DNA of 64,000 nucleotides from Hydrangea macrophylla (GCA_033977485.1 CM066990.1:12522501-12586500), one strand, 5' to 3'. Shown: positions 44,397 to 56,907, counted from the first letter of the stretch. Program-made: numbers and translations. The notes: generated from the sequence alone by a model not told the origin.

Positions 44397-45769
44397 TCAA
44401 ACATAGTACTTTTTGAGGCAATCCATGTTGATTGGTTCTTTGAATTCAACGCCATCGAGGTCCATAAGGTAGGTCGCTCCTCCGGAAAGGATAGTTTTGA
44501 CGATATAAGGGCCGACCCATTTGGGTTTGAACTTTCCGCGTGGATCAAAGATCAGGGCTCGTAATTCCTTAAGGACAAGGTCACCCTTGACAATTTTCCT
44601 TAAATAAACCCTTTTGTTGAAATCACGGGCTATCCTCTTTTGATAGATTCGAACATAGTCGACGGCCGCTAGGCGCTTTTCATCTATGAGAGCCAGTTCT
44701 TCGTCCCTTTCCCTCAACCAATCTGATTTCAAAATTTCACATTCTGCCATTATGCGCAGAGATGGTAGTTCTATCTCGACTGGAAGTACTACTTCCATTC
44801 CATATACTAGTGAGTAAGGAGTTACTCCTGTGGACGTCCTTATCGATGTTCTGTATCCCCAAAGTGCGAACGGTAGCTTTTCATGCCAGTCTTTGTAGGT
44901 ATCAGCCGATTTCTGCAGTATGGCCTTGACATTCTTGTTTGCAGCTTGGACTGCTCCATTGGTTTGTGATCTGTATAGTGATGACTTGTGATAAGTGATT
45001 TTGTATTCCTCAAACAGATCTCTGACTTCAGCTTTGAAATGACTACCATTATTTGAGATGATCTCATGGGGTACTCCATAGCGACAGATGAGATTCTTCT
45101 TGATGAACTTGGCCACTTCCTTGGCCCCCAACTTGCTATAGGATGCGGCTTCTACCCATTTTGTGAAGTAGTCAATGGCCACCAAAATGTATCGATTCCC
45201 ATTCGAGGCTTTCAGAATGATTTCACCGATGATATCGATTCCCCAGGTTGAGAATGGCCAAGGTAAGGTCATGCTGTATAGAAGGGATGGTGGTACATGC
45301 ACATGTTTGCATGGATCTGGCACTTGTGACACCTTCTTACGTATTCGCAACAACCTTTCTCCAATGTTGTCCAGTCGTACCCTTGTCTTACAATTTTCTT
45401 GGCCAGCATGTGACCGTTCATGTGCGGGCCGCATACCCCCTCGTGTATTTCCTCCATCATTCTTCTGGAGCTTTTTCCAAACAAGCAAGTCAAGTTGTGA
45501 CCATTGTACCCTTTCTTCAACAATTTCCCACCGCAAATGATGAATTGCGTTGCGAATCTTCGAATTGCCCTTTTATCTTTCTCGGTAGACTCTTGGGGGT
45601 ACGTCCCCTTTTCTATGAAGTTCCAGACATCCTGATACCACGGTGTTTCATTCTCTTCTTCTTCGATTGCGGCGACTATGTTGAACGAAGGCTCGTACCT
45701 TTGCTCAATTACCAAAGGCATCATCTTGACTCCCACAGGAATTTTGATCATGGAGGCTAAGGTAGCCAA
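44397..45769 (-). pseudogene. pol: Tat-2 integrase
   Basis: Minus strand. The zinc-binding part (MMEEIHEGVCGPHMNGH, CCEYVRRCHKCQIH) is in one frame and the catalytic core in another, with a frameshift near 45300. The core reads WGIDIIGEI, then IISNNGSHF and NGAVQAANK. In relatives these are SDNGSHF and GAVEAANK, so the second acid is Asn and the third is Gln. Two of the three catalytic acids are lost and the enzyme must be inactive. The C-terminal region (PKWVGPYIVKTILSGGATYLMDLDG) ends at the natural stop at 44397. Confidence 0.9.
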
Positions 45770-45781
45770 TGAATCTGCTAG

Positions 45782-46120
45782 CTAGTTCTCTTCCCTAGGC
45801 AAGTAGAGGAATGTGATGTTCTTGAACTGCCTCTTGAGTTGATCGAGATGATCATGATAGGGCTTCAACCTTTCTTCTTTTACTTTCCATTCTCCTCTAG
45901 CTTGCAATATAATGAGGTTTGAATCCTCGAAAACATCCAGCTTCTGAACTTTCAGTTCTATGGCTGCTTCCATCCCCAGAATGCATGCTTCATATTCAGC
46001 AGTGTTGTTGGTGGAGTTAAAATTGAGCTTGACTGCCAGCGGAGTGTGGTCCCCACTTGGTGATACTAGAATCATTCCTACTCCGTATCCTTTCATGTTG
46101 GCTGCTCCATCAAAGTACAA
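45782..46120 (-). pseudogene. pol: Tat-2 second (plant-type) RNase H
   Basis: YFDGAANMKGYGVGMILVSP and NNTAEYEACILGMEAA, then FEDSNLIILQ, are the motifs of the additional archaeal/plant-type RNase H. This domain follows the regular RNase H in the Tat/Ogre lineage and is a lineage diagnostic. D, E and D positions are mostly kept. Stops bound it on both sides (46121 and 45781). Confidence 0.85.
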
Positions 46121-46123
46121 CTT

Positions 46124-47551
46124 TCACTGTTCTTCCTTGATTTCCATGATATTTTCGTCTGGAAGTGGAAAGTCCCAACTTTCTTCGGAGTCAACAGCGT
46201 GCTCTGCGAGATGCTCAACTATGATTCTCCCTTTTACCGATTTGCTTGTAAAGTACTTGATATCGAATTCAGATAGTAGAAGTAACCAACGGGATGTATG
46301 ACCGGTCAGGGCGGGTTTTTCGAGGAGGTATTTTAGAGGATCCATGCGGGATATGAGCACAACCGGGAAGGCCAGCATGTAGTGCCTCAGTCGGCGAGTG
46401 CACCAAACCAAGGCCCAACAGGTTTTTTTGAGGGTAGAGTAGTTGAGCTTATACCTAGTTATCCTCTTGCTGAGGTAATATATGGCTTTTTTGGAGTGGC
46501 TTTCTTCTCCTTCTTGGGCTAGCATGCAACCCATGGCATTTTCGGAGACAGATAGGTAAAGGAATAAGGACTTATGAGGAGTGGGTGGTGAAAGGACAGG
46601 CGGATTTTAAAGGTGGGCTTTTATTTTGTCGAAAGCGGCTTGGCATTGGTCATCCCATTGGAACTTTTCTCCTTTTCTCAGCAATCGGCACAAAGGATCG
46701 CATGTAGTTGTGAGTTTGGAAATGAAGCGGCTGATAAATTGGACTCTTCCGAGAAACCCTCTCACTTCTTTTTCATTCCGTGGTGGTGTCATTTCTAGGA
46801 TTGCCTTGATCTTAGAGGGATCTACCTCTATCCCCCTTTGTGTGATGAGAAAACCCAGGAGCTTACCAGAGGTCACACCGAAAGTGCATTTCTTAGGATT
46901 CAATCTCATCTTGTATTTGCGCAACCTCTTAAAAAACTTTTCTAGTGCCACTAGGTGTCCTTCTCTGTCCTTGGACTTCATGATCATGTCATCTGCGTAC
47001 ACTTCTACTTCCTTGTGAATCATGTCATGCAGCAGAGTGGTGGCAGCTCTTTGGTAGGTTGCCCCAGCATTCTTGAGTCTGAAAGGCATTACTCTATAAT
47101 AGTAAGTTCCCCAAGGGGTGGTGAATATCATTTTTTCCCGATCTTCTGGCGCCATTAGAATCTGATTGTACCCCAAAAAACCATCCATGAATGATAGTAG
47201 CTCATGTCCTGCGGTGTTATCCACCAAGACATCAATGTAGGGAAGCGGGAAGTCATCCCTGGGACTGGCTTTGTTTAGATCACAGAAGTCGACGCACACA
47301 CAAACTTTTCCATCTTTCTTGGGGACTGGCATGATATTGGCAACCCATTTCAGATACTCGGTGACAATGATGAACCCTGCCTTGAATTGATTCTCCACTT
47401 CTTCTTTAACCTTGAGTGCCCATTCTGGCCTCATCCGTCTCAGTTTCTGCTTGACAGGTTTAGAATTGGAGAGGAGAGGAATATGATGTTGGACAATGTC
47501 GGGATCGACCCCAGGCATGTCCTCGTAAGACCAAGCGAAAAGTGAAAACAT
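46124..47551 (-). pseudogene. pol: Tat-2 reverse transcriptase and first RNase H
   Basis: RT: VPKKDGKVCVCVDFCDLNKASPRDDFPLP, FMDGFLGYNQI, TTPWGTYYYRVMPF and the catalytic YADDM. RNase H: NAMGCMLAQEGEE, AIYYLSKRI and RLRHYMLAF. A stop and frameshift near 46606 separate RT from RNase H. The sequence follows the Ty3/gypsy order (RT, RNase H, integrase) and the residues are those of the Tat lineage. Confidence 0.9.
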
Positions 47552-49400
47552 CCTTGAATTCTTTTAGCAAGAGAGTCAATTCTTCTTTTTCTTTTTTATT
47601 AAGAGTTGAGCCAATTTGCACAATTTGCGGATTATCTGTTTCACCTAGGTTAACCGATAAAGTATCTTCAATTATTTCGTAAGCAAGTGGTTTTTCAATT
47701 AGTTGCTTAAATTCGATTGGGAGATCCTCGAAGGGATCTGTGCATTCACAAGTATTAGACACAGAGGAGTAAGCAAAATCGTCTTTCATTTCATTCACGA
47801 CAGGTGAAGTAATTACATTGGACAGCGATGGGCCTACAACAACCAACTCTGGTACAGACTCAATAATTGGCAGTACAGACTCTGGGGGAACAGGGGTTAG
47901 GGAGACCCAGACAGATGACTCTACAGCCTGGTTGCTCAGACCCTCCTTAGTTGGCTTGATCTGATCATCTTGGCTCTCGGCCCTCTTTTCTTCCTTCTTT
48001 TCAGCGAATTCTTCCTACATTTTCTCGATGGCTTCAGTGTCCAGGTACATCAACCAGTCTTCCTCCGGGGTTTTCACAACTTCTTCAAGATAGAACGGAT
48101 CTTGATAGGGGGGCCTTTCACAGTCAACAAAGATTTCCAGCCCGGAGTGCCTTTTTCCAGTGGCCTGATGGATCCAGGGTTCCGGGAACCCAAAGTAGGG
48201 AAAATCATCCCCTTCTTTGATGAATTGCCCATTTAAGTAGGGGAGACTCCTCACCCTTTTCTTCCATGGCCCTGTAGCTCGACGTCTTCTTCAGTGGGCT
48301 TGTACCCCTACCCAAAAGTGTCTTGTTGCCCTTTGATCTGAGGGAACTCCCGAATTCCTTGCTGGCGTCGGCCCAATCCCATTCCAGGGAAGTAGTTCAT
48401 TTTGCGGACAATGTTGACAACTGCGGAGTGAATCTCGGGGAACCTGTCTTCATCATTGATCATGTGGACTTCTTCCATGAAGAATCCCCTGATTTCTCCT
48501 TCTTCTAGCTCAGGTATTTGGACATCGAAGATGGGAGCGTAGTTTTGGAAAGCTTCATTACCCCAACTATTGTCGAGGATGATTTTTACCTCCTTTTCAT
48601 GAGTGTACTTGATCATTTGATGCACAGTGGGTGATACAGCTTTGTTGACATGCTACCAGGGCCTTCCGATCAACAAGTTGAACAAGGCAGGTATGTCCAT
48701 GACTTGAAAGACTTTAGTGCTCACCAAAGATCCTACCCGAATTTGGAGAAAAACAGTTCCCATCACATTTCTCTTGGTGTTATCGTAGGCCCTCACGGAT
48801 TGCACAGACGGTGTGATGTCAAGGACATCGACCCCCAAGGCGGTGGCAGTCCTTAGGGCACAAACATTTAAGGCAGAGTCTGTATCAACCAGACAAAATG
48901 GCACCTGCCATCCCTTACATCCAACAGTGATATACAATGCTTTGTTATGTGCAGATCCTTCTGGTGGTAGGTCTTCACCAGAAAATGTAATGATTGGGTC
49001 AGGGGTAAGTGCGCCCAAGAAATCCACCATGTCTTCCGGTGCGGCATCGATGGAGACTTCTATTCCGACCAGGGCATTAAACACAGCTTGCCTATGCTTG
49101 TAGGAATTTACCATGATGTCCCACATCGAGATATGTGCTTGGGTTTTCTTCAACTGCTTTATCAACTCATTATCTTCCTTGATGATTTCGTCCATTTTTC
49201 CCTTTCCTTTGTCTTTGATCGGACTTTTTTTGATAACCTCGGTGGTAGGCTGCAGAGGCTGATAATGACGGCCTGACCTAGTCAGATGATCAATTTCGGC
49301 AGGGGTAGGCCCTTCTACAGTCCCATCTTCTTTGAACCAGTCGCAATCTGTCCTCACAAATGATTTCTATGGCTCATTCCTGATAGAAGCATCGCTTTCA
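47552..49400 (-). pseudogene. pol: Tat-2 protease and G-patch region
   Basis: The aspartic protease (49357-48653) has VPFCLVDTDSALNV at the active-site position. Tat elements usually show D-x-GS there, so the site looks altered. It ends with LFNLLIGRPW. Downstream, NYFPGMGLGRRQQGI (about 48370) is a G-patch-like motif, known at this place in several gypsy elements. The remaining segment to 47552 is acidic, rich in ELVV and EFKQLIEKP text, and interrupted by several stops. Confidence 0.8.
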
Positions 49401-49512
49401 TTGTCGGGATCATACCATTTGAGGTCCACTACCCCTAGATCATGTTCTTCTAAGAAGAATAGGTCTTGTTCGTCAGCTAGCTGTTGCTGCCACTCGTCAT
49501 CCCCTCCGTCAA

Positions 49513-50961
49513 TCAGATGAATTCCCACAGATTCTGGATGTCAATGAGGGGTAAAGGTTGAGCTACAAGGGTGATATAGGTAGCAGGGTTGAAAGAAACA
49601 TGGTTGGACTCAATGAGGCTGATGTTTTGGTGGTTCGATAGGGGATTTTGAGTGACATGGGGCTGCTTTGGAGGTGGCTCGATGATATTTGGGTCAATGA
49701 GGTCTTGGATATCATGGTGGAGGCGTATGCAGTCATCGGTGTTGTGGCCAGGGGTGCATCTTTTGGACATGTCACAGTTTGGCGGGAGCGGGGTATTTCG
49801 TGGCTGGAGTAATTAGAGGTGGCCCTTTTAAGGAGGTGATCTAAGGCTGAAGAGAGAGGGATTTCTAGTTTGGCGAAGTTGCGAGGAGGCTTCCTAGGGA
49901 AAGAGGGATTGGAGGAATTAGCTTGGTTGAGAGGTTGGTATGGCCTAGGAGGGTAAGCCATAGGTTGACTGCTAAGGGCATTGACATCTGGAGGATTGCG
50001 GGAGTAGTTGGGCCTTTTTGACTGACTCGGAGGCTCTTCTTTTTTTTTTTATCTTTCCTTCCCGTATGGCATCTTCAATTTGAGTCCCAACTTCAAACAG
50101 CTCTTCGAAAGTGGAGATGGACTGATAAAACAATTTTTTATGGTAAAGCGGTTGCAGATTCCGGATTAGCATTCTCACCTGTTCCTTTTCAATCGGTCGG
50201 TGGGTCATTTATGCCACTTTGTTCCTCCATCTGCTTAGAAACGCAGCGAAGGATTCATTGCTGTTCTGCCGAGTAGTTTCCAAATCCCTGATAGTGACGT
50301 CAAGTTCTTGGTTATAGGAGTAGTGATCAACGAATACCCGAACTATGTCTTCCCATGCCCGAGTTTTGGAAGCTTCCAAGGTAAGGAACCATGATAGTGC
50401 AGACTTCATGAGAATTTATGGGAACAGCATTGCAAGGTGCTCATGGGTACAGGCATAGATTGGAAGATGCTCACACAGCTTTACATGGCTCTTTGGATTT
50501 TAGGTCCCATCGAAACGGTCAATGGCAGGCATCTTGAAGTTTTCCGGTAGCTTCATCTTAACAGGTTCAAAAAGGCCTTCCAAGCCCAGCATGTAATCAT
50601 CAATCCCTTTGCTTTTCCTTAGTACACTTTCCAGCTTGTCAACCTTATCCATTTTTTCTTGGAGCTTCTTCTTATATGCAAATGGTGGGACCCCTTGAAG
50701 CCAGTCTTCCTCCCCGTTATTCTCATGTGGGGGCAGTTCAAACCCCGGTGGTGGAAACCCAAGCGGAGGTTGCGGCCGCTGCTGCTTCAATTCTTCCATG
50801 AACTTCAGAACTTGGGCTAGGCTGTCAGACTGCTGGCTTATGGTTGCTCCCAACTCAATAGCCTTGTTTTCTAACTCTTCTCGATTCATGCTGAAGTAAG
50901 CTGTCGGACTGATTCTGACCAAACGATTATCTGAATTCCTGACCCACGACGAGGATCCCAA
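49513..50961 (-). pseudogene. gag: Tat-2 gag
   Basis: The frame begins near 50961 with a coiled-coil-like stretch (NREELENKAIELGATISQQ) and a Pro-rich segment. It continues after stops with the Retrotrans_gag core (TRAWEDIVRVFVDHYSYN, SNESFAAFLSRWRNKV, MLIRNLQPLYHKKLFY). The zinc knuckle is represented by CTPGHNTDDCIRL, a reduced form common in Tat Gag. At least three frame breaks (about 50500, 50208 and 49970). Confidence 0.88.
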
Positions 50962-51240
50962 CTGCTGACTTCGGGAATCTATACTGACCTGACAAATTTC
51001 GAGAGGACTAGATCAGATTTTGACAGTGATGACTTTAGACAAACAAAGACAGTGATGTTAACAAACGTAGACTGACTTGTGTAAGAATGATCGAGACAGT
51101 GCGTGCAGATTGATGGGACCATATGCAAATGAGACAAGCACGCAGATGTAAGTCCTAATCTATATGATGCTCCTATTTCTAACAGATAGCAGTTAAACAA
51201 TTAAGGTCCCAACCATACAGAGTGTGCCAGAGAAATGATA
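50962..51240 (-). other. Tat-2 sequence upstream of gag, cut by LINE-E
   Basis: A non-coding stretch that should belong to the Tat-2 leader. It ends near 51240 where LINE-E sequence starts, so Tat-2's 5' LTR and primer-binding site are not visible in the window. Confidence 0.55.
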
Positions 51241-51280
51241 AAATTGAATGATAAAATTATTAGCTTGGAGTCCAGAGAAA

Positions 51281-53523
51281 TTACAAAATTGAATGATAAA
51301 ATTGAATGATAAAATTACAAAAGAAGAGGCAACTTTTAGCATTATTAGCTTGGAGTCCAGAGAAATGATAAAATTGAATGAGGGCTTCCTTAATCACTGT
51401 AGCAGTTTCCACATCTCCATTAAATAAAATAAGAAGGTCATCAGCAAAACAGAGATGGGATATCTGAAACTTATCACATTTCCTATGATAAGTAAATGGT
51501 CTAGTATTAATAAAATGATGGAGCAGTTGACTAAGGGTATCCATGACAAGGACAAAAAGATAAGGAGAGATGGGGTCACCTTGTCTGATTCCCTTAGCAC
51601 CTTAAAAAAAACCCACAGATTCACCATTAAAATTTATTGAGTACTTTGGGGTAGTAATACAAGTAATGATCCATTTCTTTAAATTTGGGGGAAAACCAAG
51701 AACATCCAAGATATCAATGAGAAACTCCCAACTCACACTATCATACGCTTTCATAAAATCCACCTTAGCTGCCACTCTAGGTTTACCCAAACGTTTATGG
51801 TAGTCCCTAAGAAGGTCTTGAGCAAGGAGGATATTATCACTAATTCTCCTACCTTTAACAAAGGCAGATTGGGCTTGGTCAACCATATTAGGAAGAATCA
51901 ACTGCAGTCTATTGGCAATGATCTTAGAAATACATTTGTAAACAGTATTGCAGCAAGAAATAGGCCTAAAATCTCCCATCCGGGTAGGGTTGGGGACTTT
52001 AGGAATCAAAGCAATAAGGGTAGTATTAGCAACTTTAAGCATCTCTCCATTTTGAAAGAACTCCCTAATAGCAGCAGTAACAAGAGGACCAGTAATAGTC
52101 CAAGAGTTCTTAAAGAAAAAGGCGTTAAAACCATCAGGACCAGGAGCTTTATTACTATGCATGCTAAAGAAGGTATTCTTGATTTCAATATCTGAAGGAA
52201 TCCTATCCAACTCAGCCATAAGATCTAAAGGAATTTTTTTGTGGATAACACTCCTAAGAGCTTCTTTACCAGGATAGAAGTGATTAGAAGTAGTGCCAAG
52301 CATGGTTTGAAAATACCTTATAGCTTCATCTTTAGCTTCATTACAGTTGGAAGTGAAAGACCCATTAGGTTTTTCAAGCATAAAAATTCTTTTCATGTTC
52401 CTTCTAGCTTTAATAGACATATGAAAATATCTAGAATTTTTATCCCCAGCTTCTAACCATTGCAATCTGGACTTTTGTTTAAGAACTTCTTCTTCAATCC
52501 AAGTAGCTTCATGAAAGGATTTCAGAGAATTATTATGCATATCAATGAGGACAGAATTGTTAGGATCTTTGATTAAAAGGGTTTGGATTCTCTTTAAGTC
52601 CTCTCTAGCTTTGTTAGCATTAATCTTTTCTTGGCCAAGAGTAAGTTTACTAAACTGTTTAAGATCCTTTTTCAGGAATCTGAGCTTTTGGCAAAGTTGG
52701 AATTGGGCAGTACCTTCAACATTAAAATTCCAGGCATTCTTAACAATCTCATTATAGGTGTCCAATTTAGTCCAGTAGTTGTAGAATTTAAACGCCCTCC
52801 CTTTCCTATAATGCTTTTTTTCAATATGAACAACAATAGGAGAATGGTCAGAGGTACCTGGAATTGAGCAAAAGAATCGCTGAGATTATCCATCCAAGTT
52901 TGATTGACCAGAGCTCTATCAAGTTTTCTCTGGGTAAAAGCTTCCTTCCCATACCTTCTGTTACTCCAAGTAAATTGTTCACCAATATATCTAAGATCCA
53001 CTAGACAACACTTATTAATAGTCTTTTTAAATTCCTTCATCTCATTATTCCAACCAAAATTAGCATCAGAGACTTCATCTGGGCTTAAAGGCACATTAAA
53101 GTCACCTAAAGCAATATAATTAGTGGTCTTATTACACTATGAAATGGACCTTAGGTCAGACCATAGGTCCAATCTGGCTTGGCCAGTGTTAAAACCATAA
53201 ATGAAAGAGGCTTTAAAGGAAAGAGATTTATCATCCTTTTCAATACTAACATGAATAAGTTGTGAAGTGATTTTAAGAATAGTGAGATTGATAGTGTCAG
53301 CATTCCAACCAACCCAAATTCTACCAACAGAATTTGAACTACTATTAGTAACAAAATTCCAGTGCTTAAAACATTTAGTTTTAATAAAATCTTCATTTGC
53401 CTGTCTAACTTTGGTTTCAGTTATCCCCAAAATGTCTATATTATTCTCGTAGATAAATTTGGCAACTTCAGATTGCCTAGTGGGCTGATTAAGGCCCCGA
53501 ATGTTCCAACAGCTAAATATCAT
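51281..53523 (-). pseudogene. LINE-E ORF2 (endonuclease and partial RT)
   Basis: Start ATG at 53521-53523 (MIFSCWNIRGLNQP). Endonuclease text GDFNVPLS, TWSNRRYG. RT text KAPGPDGF, FRPISCCNTVYK and, after a frameshift near 51602, LCFADDLLILFNGD. The frame ends at SGLQANNAKSCLFF, about 500 codons before the normal C terminus. Further breaks lie near 53140 and 52860. ORF1 and ORF2 overlap by 11 bp (53513-53523). Confidence 0.85.
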
Positions 53524-53990
53524 TAAGAACTGGTAAGGGGAGAGTTAACTTACCTGAAGAGCCAGAGGGGGGGTTCTTCAAAAGGTCCTGCTTACCAGGT
53601 TCAGGCTGACCAGGAGAAGTAGAAGGATCAGTAGCAAGGGCAGTGGGTCTGTCCAGAATTCCTTGGCTGTTTGTGATTTCCACTAAATTTTGAGATTCTA
53701 TAGGTAGGACTTCCAGACCATCTTTGTGTAGCTCAACCTTCTGATCAAAGGTAACATTTTGCTCTTTATCAATCTGCTCACATTCAAGATCTTCCAGTAA
53801 GGAGTATTGATTTTTCTTAGTAACTTCAGGGCCATGCATCTGGAGGAAACTGGTATCACTACCATTGGTAACAGTAATTTGTACAGAATGAGGTGAAACT
53901 TGAGCAAACCCTTTAATTCCCTTGAGTGGGGAAGTTATCTCCAGGACAGGTTGGATAGGCTCAAGACCCTTTTCAACCAAGTTAGGAGAT
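53513..53990 (-). pseudogene. LINE-E ORF1, C-terminal part
   Basis: A minus-strand frame with Pro/Ser/Thr-rich text (PTALATDPSTSPGQPEPGK) ending at the stop at 53513. It would follow the knuckle-bearing N-terminal part, which here lies inverted at 54044-56890. It corresponds to the last quarter of LINE-A and LINE-B ORF1. Confidence 0.75.
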
Positions 53991-54015
53991 TCATTATGCA
54001 GGCTCTCTAGGAATG

Positions 54016-56890
54016 TGTGTGTTATGCTGTTTTATGTCCTGAAATGGGTAAGAAAGGGAGGATTTCTGGTTCTTCCCCTTCTCCTTCTTCTCTCAATAAG
54101 TCTAAGCAAGCTGTTAGCTCTTCAATCTCTACTAAGGCCAAGGGTCCAAATGCTGCTAAGGAGACTTCTTATGTGTATGATGCCCTGAATTTGGATGCTC
54201 AATCTGTCATTTCTCCTGAAATAGCTAGTAAATACCTTTTCAAAGGAGATGGTTCTGTGAAACTTAGAGATGGGTCTACAATTGCTGCTACCCAATCTGA
54301 AGGGGTGGTTCATGTTCTTAATGTTGCCAAGCCAAATAGTGGTACTATGAATTACCATTATATGGATGGCTCTTCAAGTTCTTTGCTTGAACATGGTATG
54401 GATGTTTCCTGTGAGTCCAAGGATGTTGTTGCTATTAGTCCACTTATGACAAATAAAACTACCATGGCAAGCTCCCTCATCTATCCAAATTCTATTGATT
54501 TACTTTCTCCTATTAAGAATGGCTCAAATGTTTCAAAGGATGTTTCTGGCATTTTGGACATTTCTAAGGCAGTTTCTCATAGTTTCTCTGATGAGGAGCT
54601 TGAACTACATGAAGACTGGGAAGAAAATTGCCATTTCCAAGGTGTCCATAAGGATGCGAGGTCTTCTAAAGAACTACCTTTTAAATCCCTTCAAGATTCA
54701 AATGAAATCCTAAAAAAGAAAAAGCTTTCTACTGGCATAGCTGTGAGTGAAGAAGAGCATCCTGTTCATGGATTCATTATTTCAAACCCAGCTCGGTCTG
54801 AAATGGTTGGTTTGACCAATGATGAAATCTTTGTGCTATCTAAGGATAGTGACATTTATGGGAAGAACCTTACAGATGAATCGAAGGAAATGGTAACGGG
54901 AAAACAAATGGATAATGTGGATCCCCTTAAGCGTATAGCTGAGTTGGAACAAGAAATTTTGCAACTTAAATCCAATAGTACGAGAAGGGGGGGCTAATGA
55001 AGAAGCTGAATCTTCTACTCCTTTTGATCCAAAAAGTAACCAATTTTATGCCTCCAAGGAGTTTGTTCAGGTTGGGACCCACCTCCCTACTAATATTGAG
55101 CCCAATGGTCATATTCTCACAACTATGGATGAATCACGTGAAGGGGCAGTGTCCTTGCAAAAGGCTGTTGTTCATCACATGGGCTCCTACAAACCCGGTG
55201 CATTGTCTGGTGATGCATCTACGCGCGTGAAGGCAAGTTTGGGCTCATCTGCCCACTTGGACCAAGGGGCAAAAGCTGAAGGCCACGTGGGTAGCTCTGC
55301 TGTGCCCAACGGTGGATCCCACTCACATGCTAAAGCAAGTCCCCCTGTACAAAGCAGCAATTCTTCCTTGATTCCCGGCGCCTTGTCTGCTGGCCTTGAG
55401 AATGCTGACCATGTGGACGCCCCTTGCGCACATGCGCACACGGGTTACAACCCTCTAGTCGTGTCTCCATCATGTAGTCATGCTCCTATTGTAGAGGTTA
55501 GCCCATACATACTTGCTACTAGTTTGATCGATAGTGCTTCCCACGTGGCACAATCTGGCAATGACACCTCAAAGCAGGCCATTTTGAATATGCAAAATTT
55601 GGTGGGCCCTTGTTCCATTAACCAAGCAGTCACTATTCCTTCTACTGTTGCCCCATCTACACACATAGGCACAGCCCAAATTCCCATAACCCCCAGTACT
55701 GGTAGTCACATGGGCTCCTACAAATCTGGCGCTTTGTCTGGTGGTGCCTCTACACACGTGCAGCAAAGTATTGGATTACGTTCCCACTTGAACTGTGGGG
55801 CAAAAGCTGATGATCATGTGGTTAGTGCTATAGTTTTCAACTGTGGAACCCACTCTCATGCCCAAAAACCTGTGGAAGAGGGAGGTCAAATTTCCCTGTC
55901 ATCTTTGGCCCCACCCACTAGCCTTGTCAATTCCACTAGCCCCATCCCGAGTGCTAATGTCAACAAGGCTAAATTTTCCCCCCAAACTTCATGGGGTTCT
56001 TTGGTTAGAAAGGCTGAACCATCAAATGTCAAACTCAGCTATATTAAACCCAAGGAGTTTTCGGATAGAAAACTGTTGAAACTCTCTGAGGATCTCGCTA
56101 CTCAGGGCAGTAGGGCTTGGGACAATACCCTTGTGGGGTATTTTATTGGCAAAAGGCTGCCCTACACTCTTGTTAAAAATGCTACTTCAAGACACTGGGC
56201 TAAAAAAGGATTGAATGACATGCTTGCAACAATTCGGGCCACTATATTTTCAAGTTCAACTCCAGTGAAGAAAGTGAAGCAGTGCTGGAGAATGGTCCTT
56301 GGCATGTTGCTGGACAGCCCATCCTTCTTCGAAATTGGTGCACTGGGATGGTGCTTGATAAGGAAGTCCCTGCTACTGTCCCTGTTTGGGTCCATATATA
56401 TGGAATTCCGCTAGAATATTGGAATGCCGAGGGTCTTAGCCACATAGCTACCACTATTGGGAGGCCTTTACATGTTGATCGAATGACTGCTACGTGCAGG
56501 AGAATCTCATATGCCCGGATCTGTATTGAGGTAAGTGCTGAGTTTGAATTGTTGAAAAACTTTGAGATTGAAGTCATTGATCCTATTAGTAAGGAACCTG
56601 AGAGGATAGGCTTGTCGGTTGAATATCAATGGAACCCATTCAGATGTGCTAAATGCAAACGGTTTGGCCATGATTGTGCTAGGGTCTACAATAACCAACC
56701 CCTCACAAAGAAGGCCATTACCCCCAACAAGGTGAACACAAATGAAAGTGAGACTGATGGAGTTTGGATGGTGAAAGGGAAAGGAAAAGGCAAAAGGGAA
56801 GATATGGTTGATACATCCTCTAATATGGTTGCCTCCTCAAATGATAATGTGCCTACAGTTATTGTGAACAAGGCTGATAACCAAAAAAAA
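54016..56890 (+). mobile_element. LINE-E, inverted 5' part
   Basis: A plus-strand LINE 5' end with a short leader, ORF1 start and knuckle, cut off after the knuckle region at 56890. It joins the minus-strand part head to head. The segment boundaries complement each other (5' part ends where the minus part begins in ORF1), which fits one element inverted by twin priming. Confidence 0.75.
54044..56890 (+). pseudogene. LINE-E ORF1, N-terminal part
   Basis: Start ATG at 54044 (MGKKGRISGSS, with a basic N terminus). A frameshift lies near 54985 in a G run and another near 56235. It contains a duplicated segment of about 52 residues (HMGSYKPGALSG... and HMGSYKSGALSG..., at about 55173-55330 and 55708-55860). 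DUF4283 follows (NTLVGYFIGKRLPYTLVKNATSRHW, LENGPWHVAGQPILL, VWVHIYGIPLEYW), then the compact knuckle CAKCKRFGHDC and KGKGKGKRE. The frame continues a few codons into the neighbouring gypsy leader. Confidence 0.85.
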
Positions 56891-56907
56891 GTACATGCAT
56901 AGTGTTT
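56891..56907 (+). repeat. 17-bp direct repeat, left copy
   Basis: GTACATGCATAGTGTTT, directly after LINE-E. It is identical to 61359-61375, which directly precedes LINE-F. Confidence 0.9.

Larger units (their letters stand above)
51241..54015 (-). mobile_element. LINE-E, minus-strand part
   Basis: It runs on the minus strand from mid-ORF1 (54015) through the endonuclease and much of the RT, and stops without a 3' end near 51241. Its 5' partner is on the opposite strand at 54016-56890. The left border is marked by short local repeats of 'aaattgaatgataaaatt' and of 'attagcttggagtccagaga'. Confidence 0.85.

Noticed and set aside
54017..54043. Upstream GTG start for LINE-E ORF1
   Set aside because: The ATG at 54044 (MGKKGR) gives a typical basic N terminus; GTG initiation is unlikely in a plant nuclear transcript.
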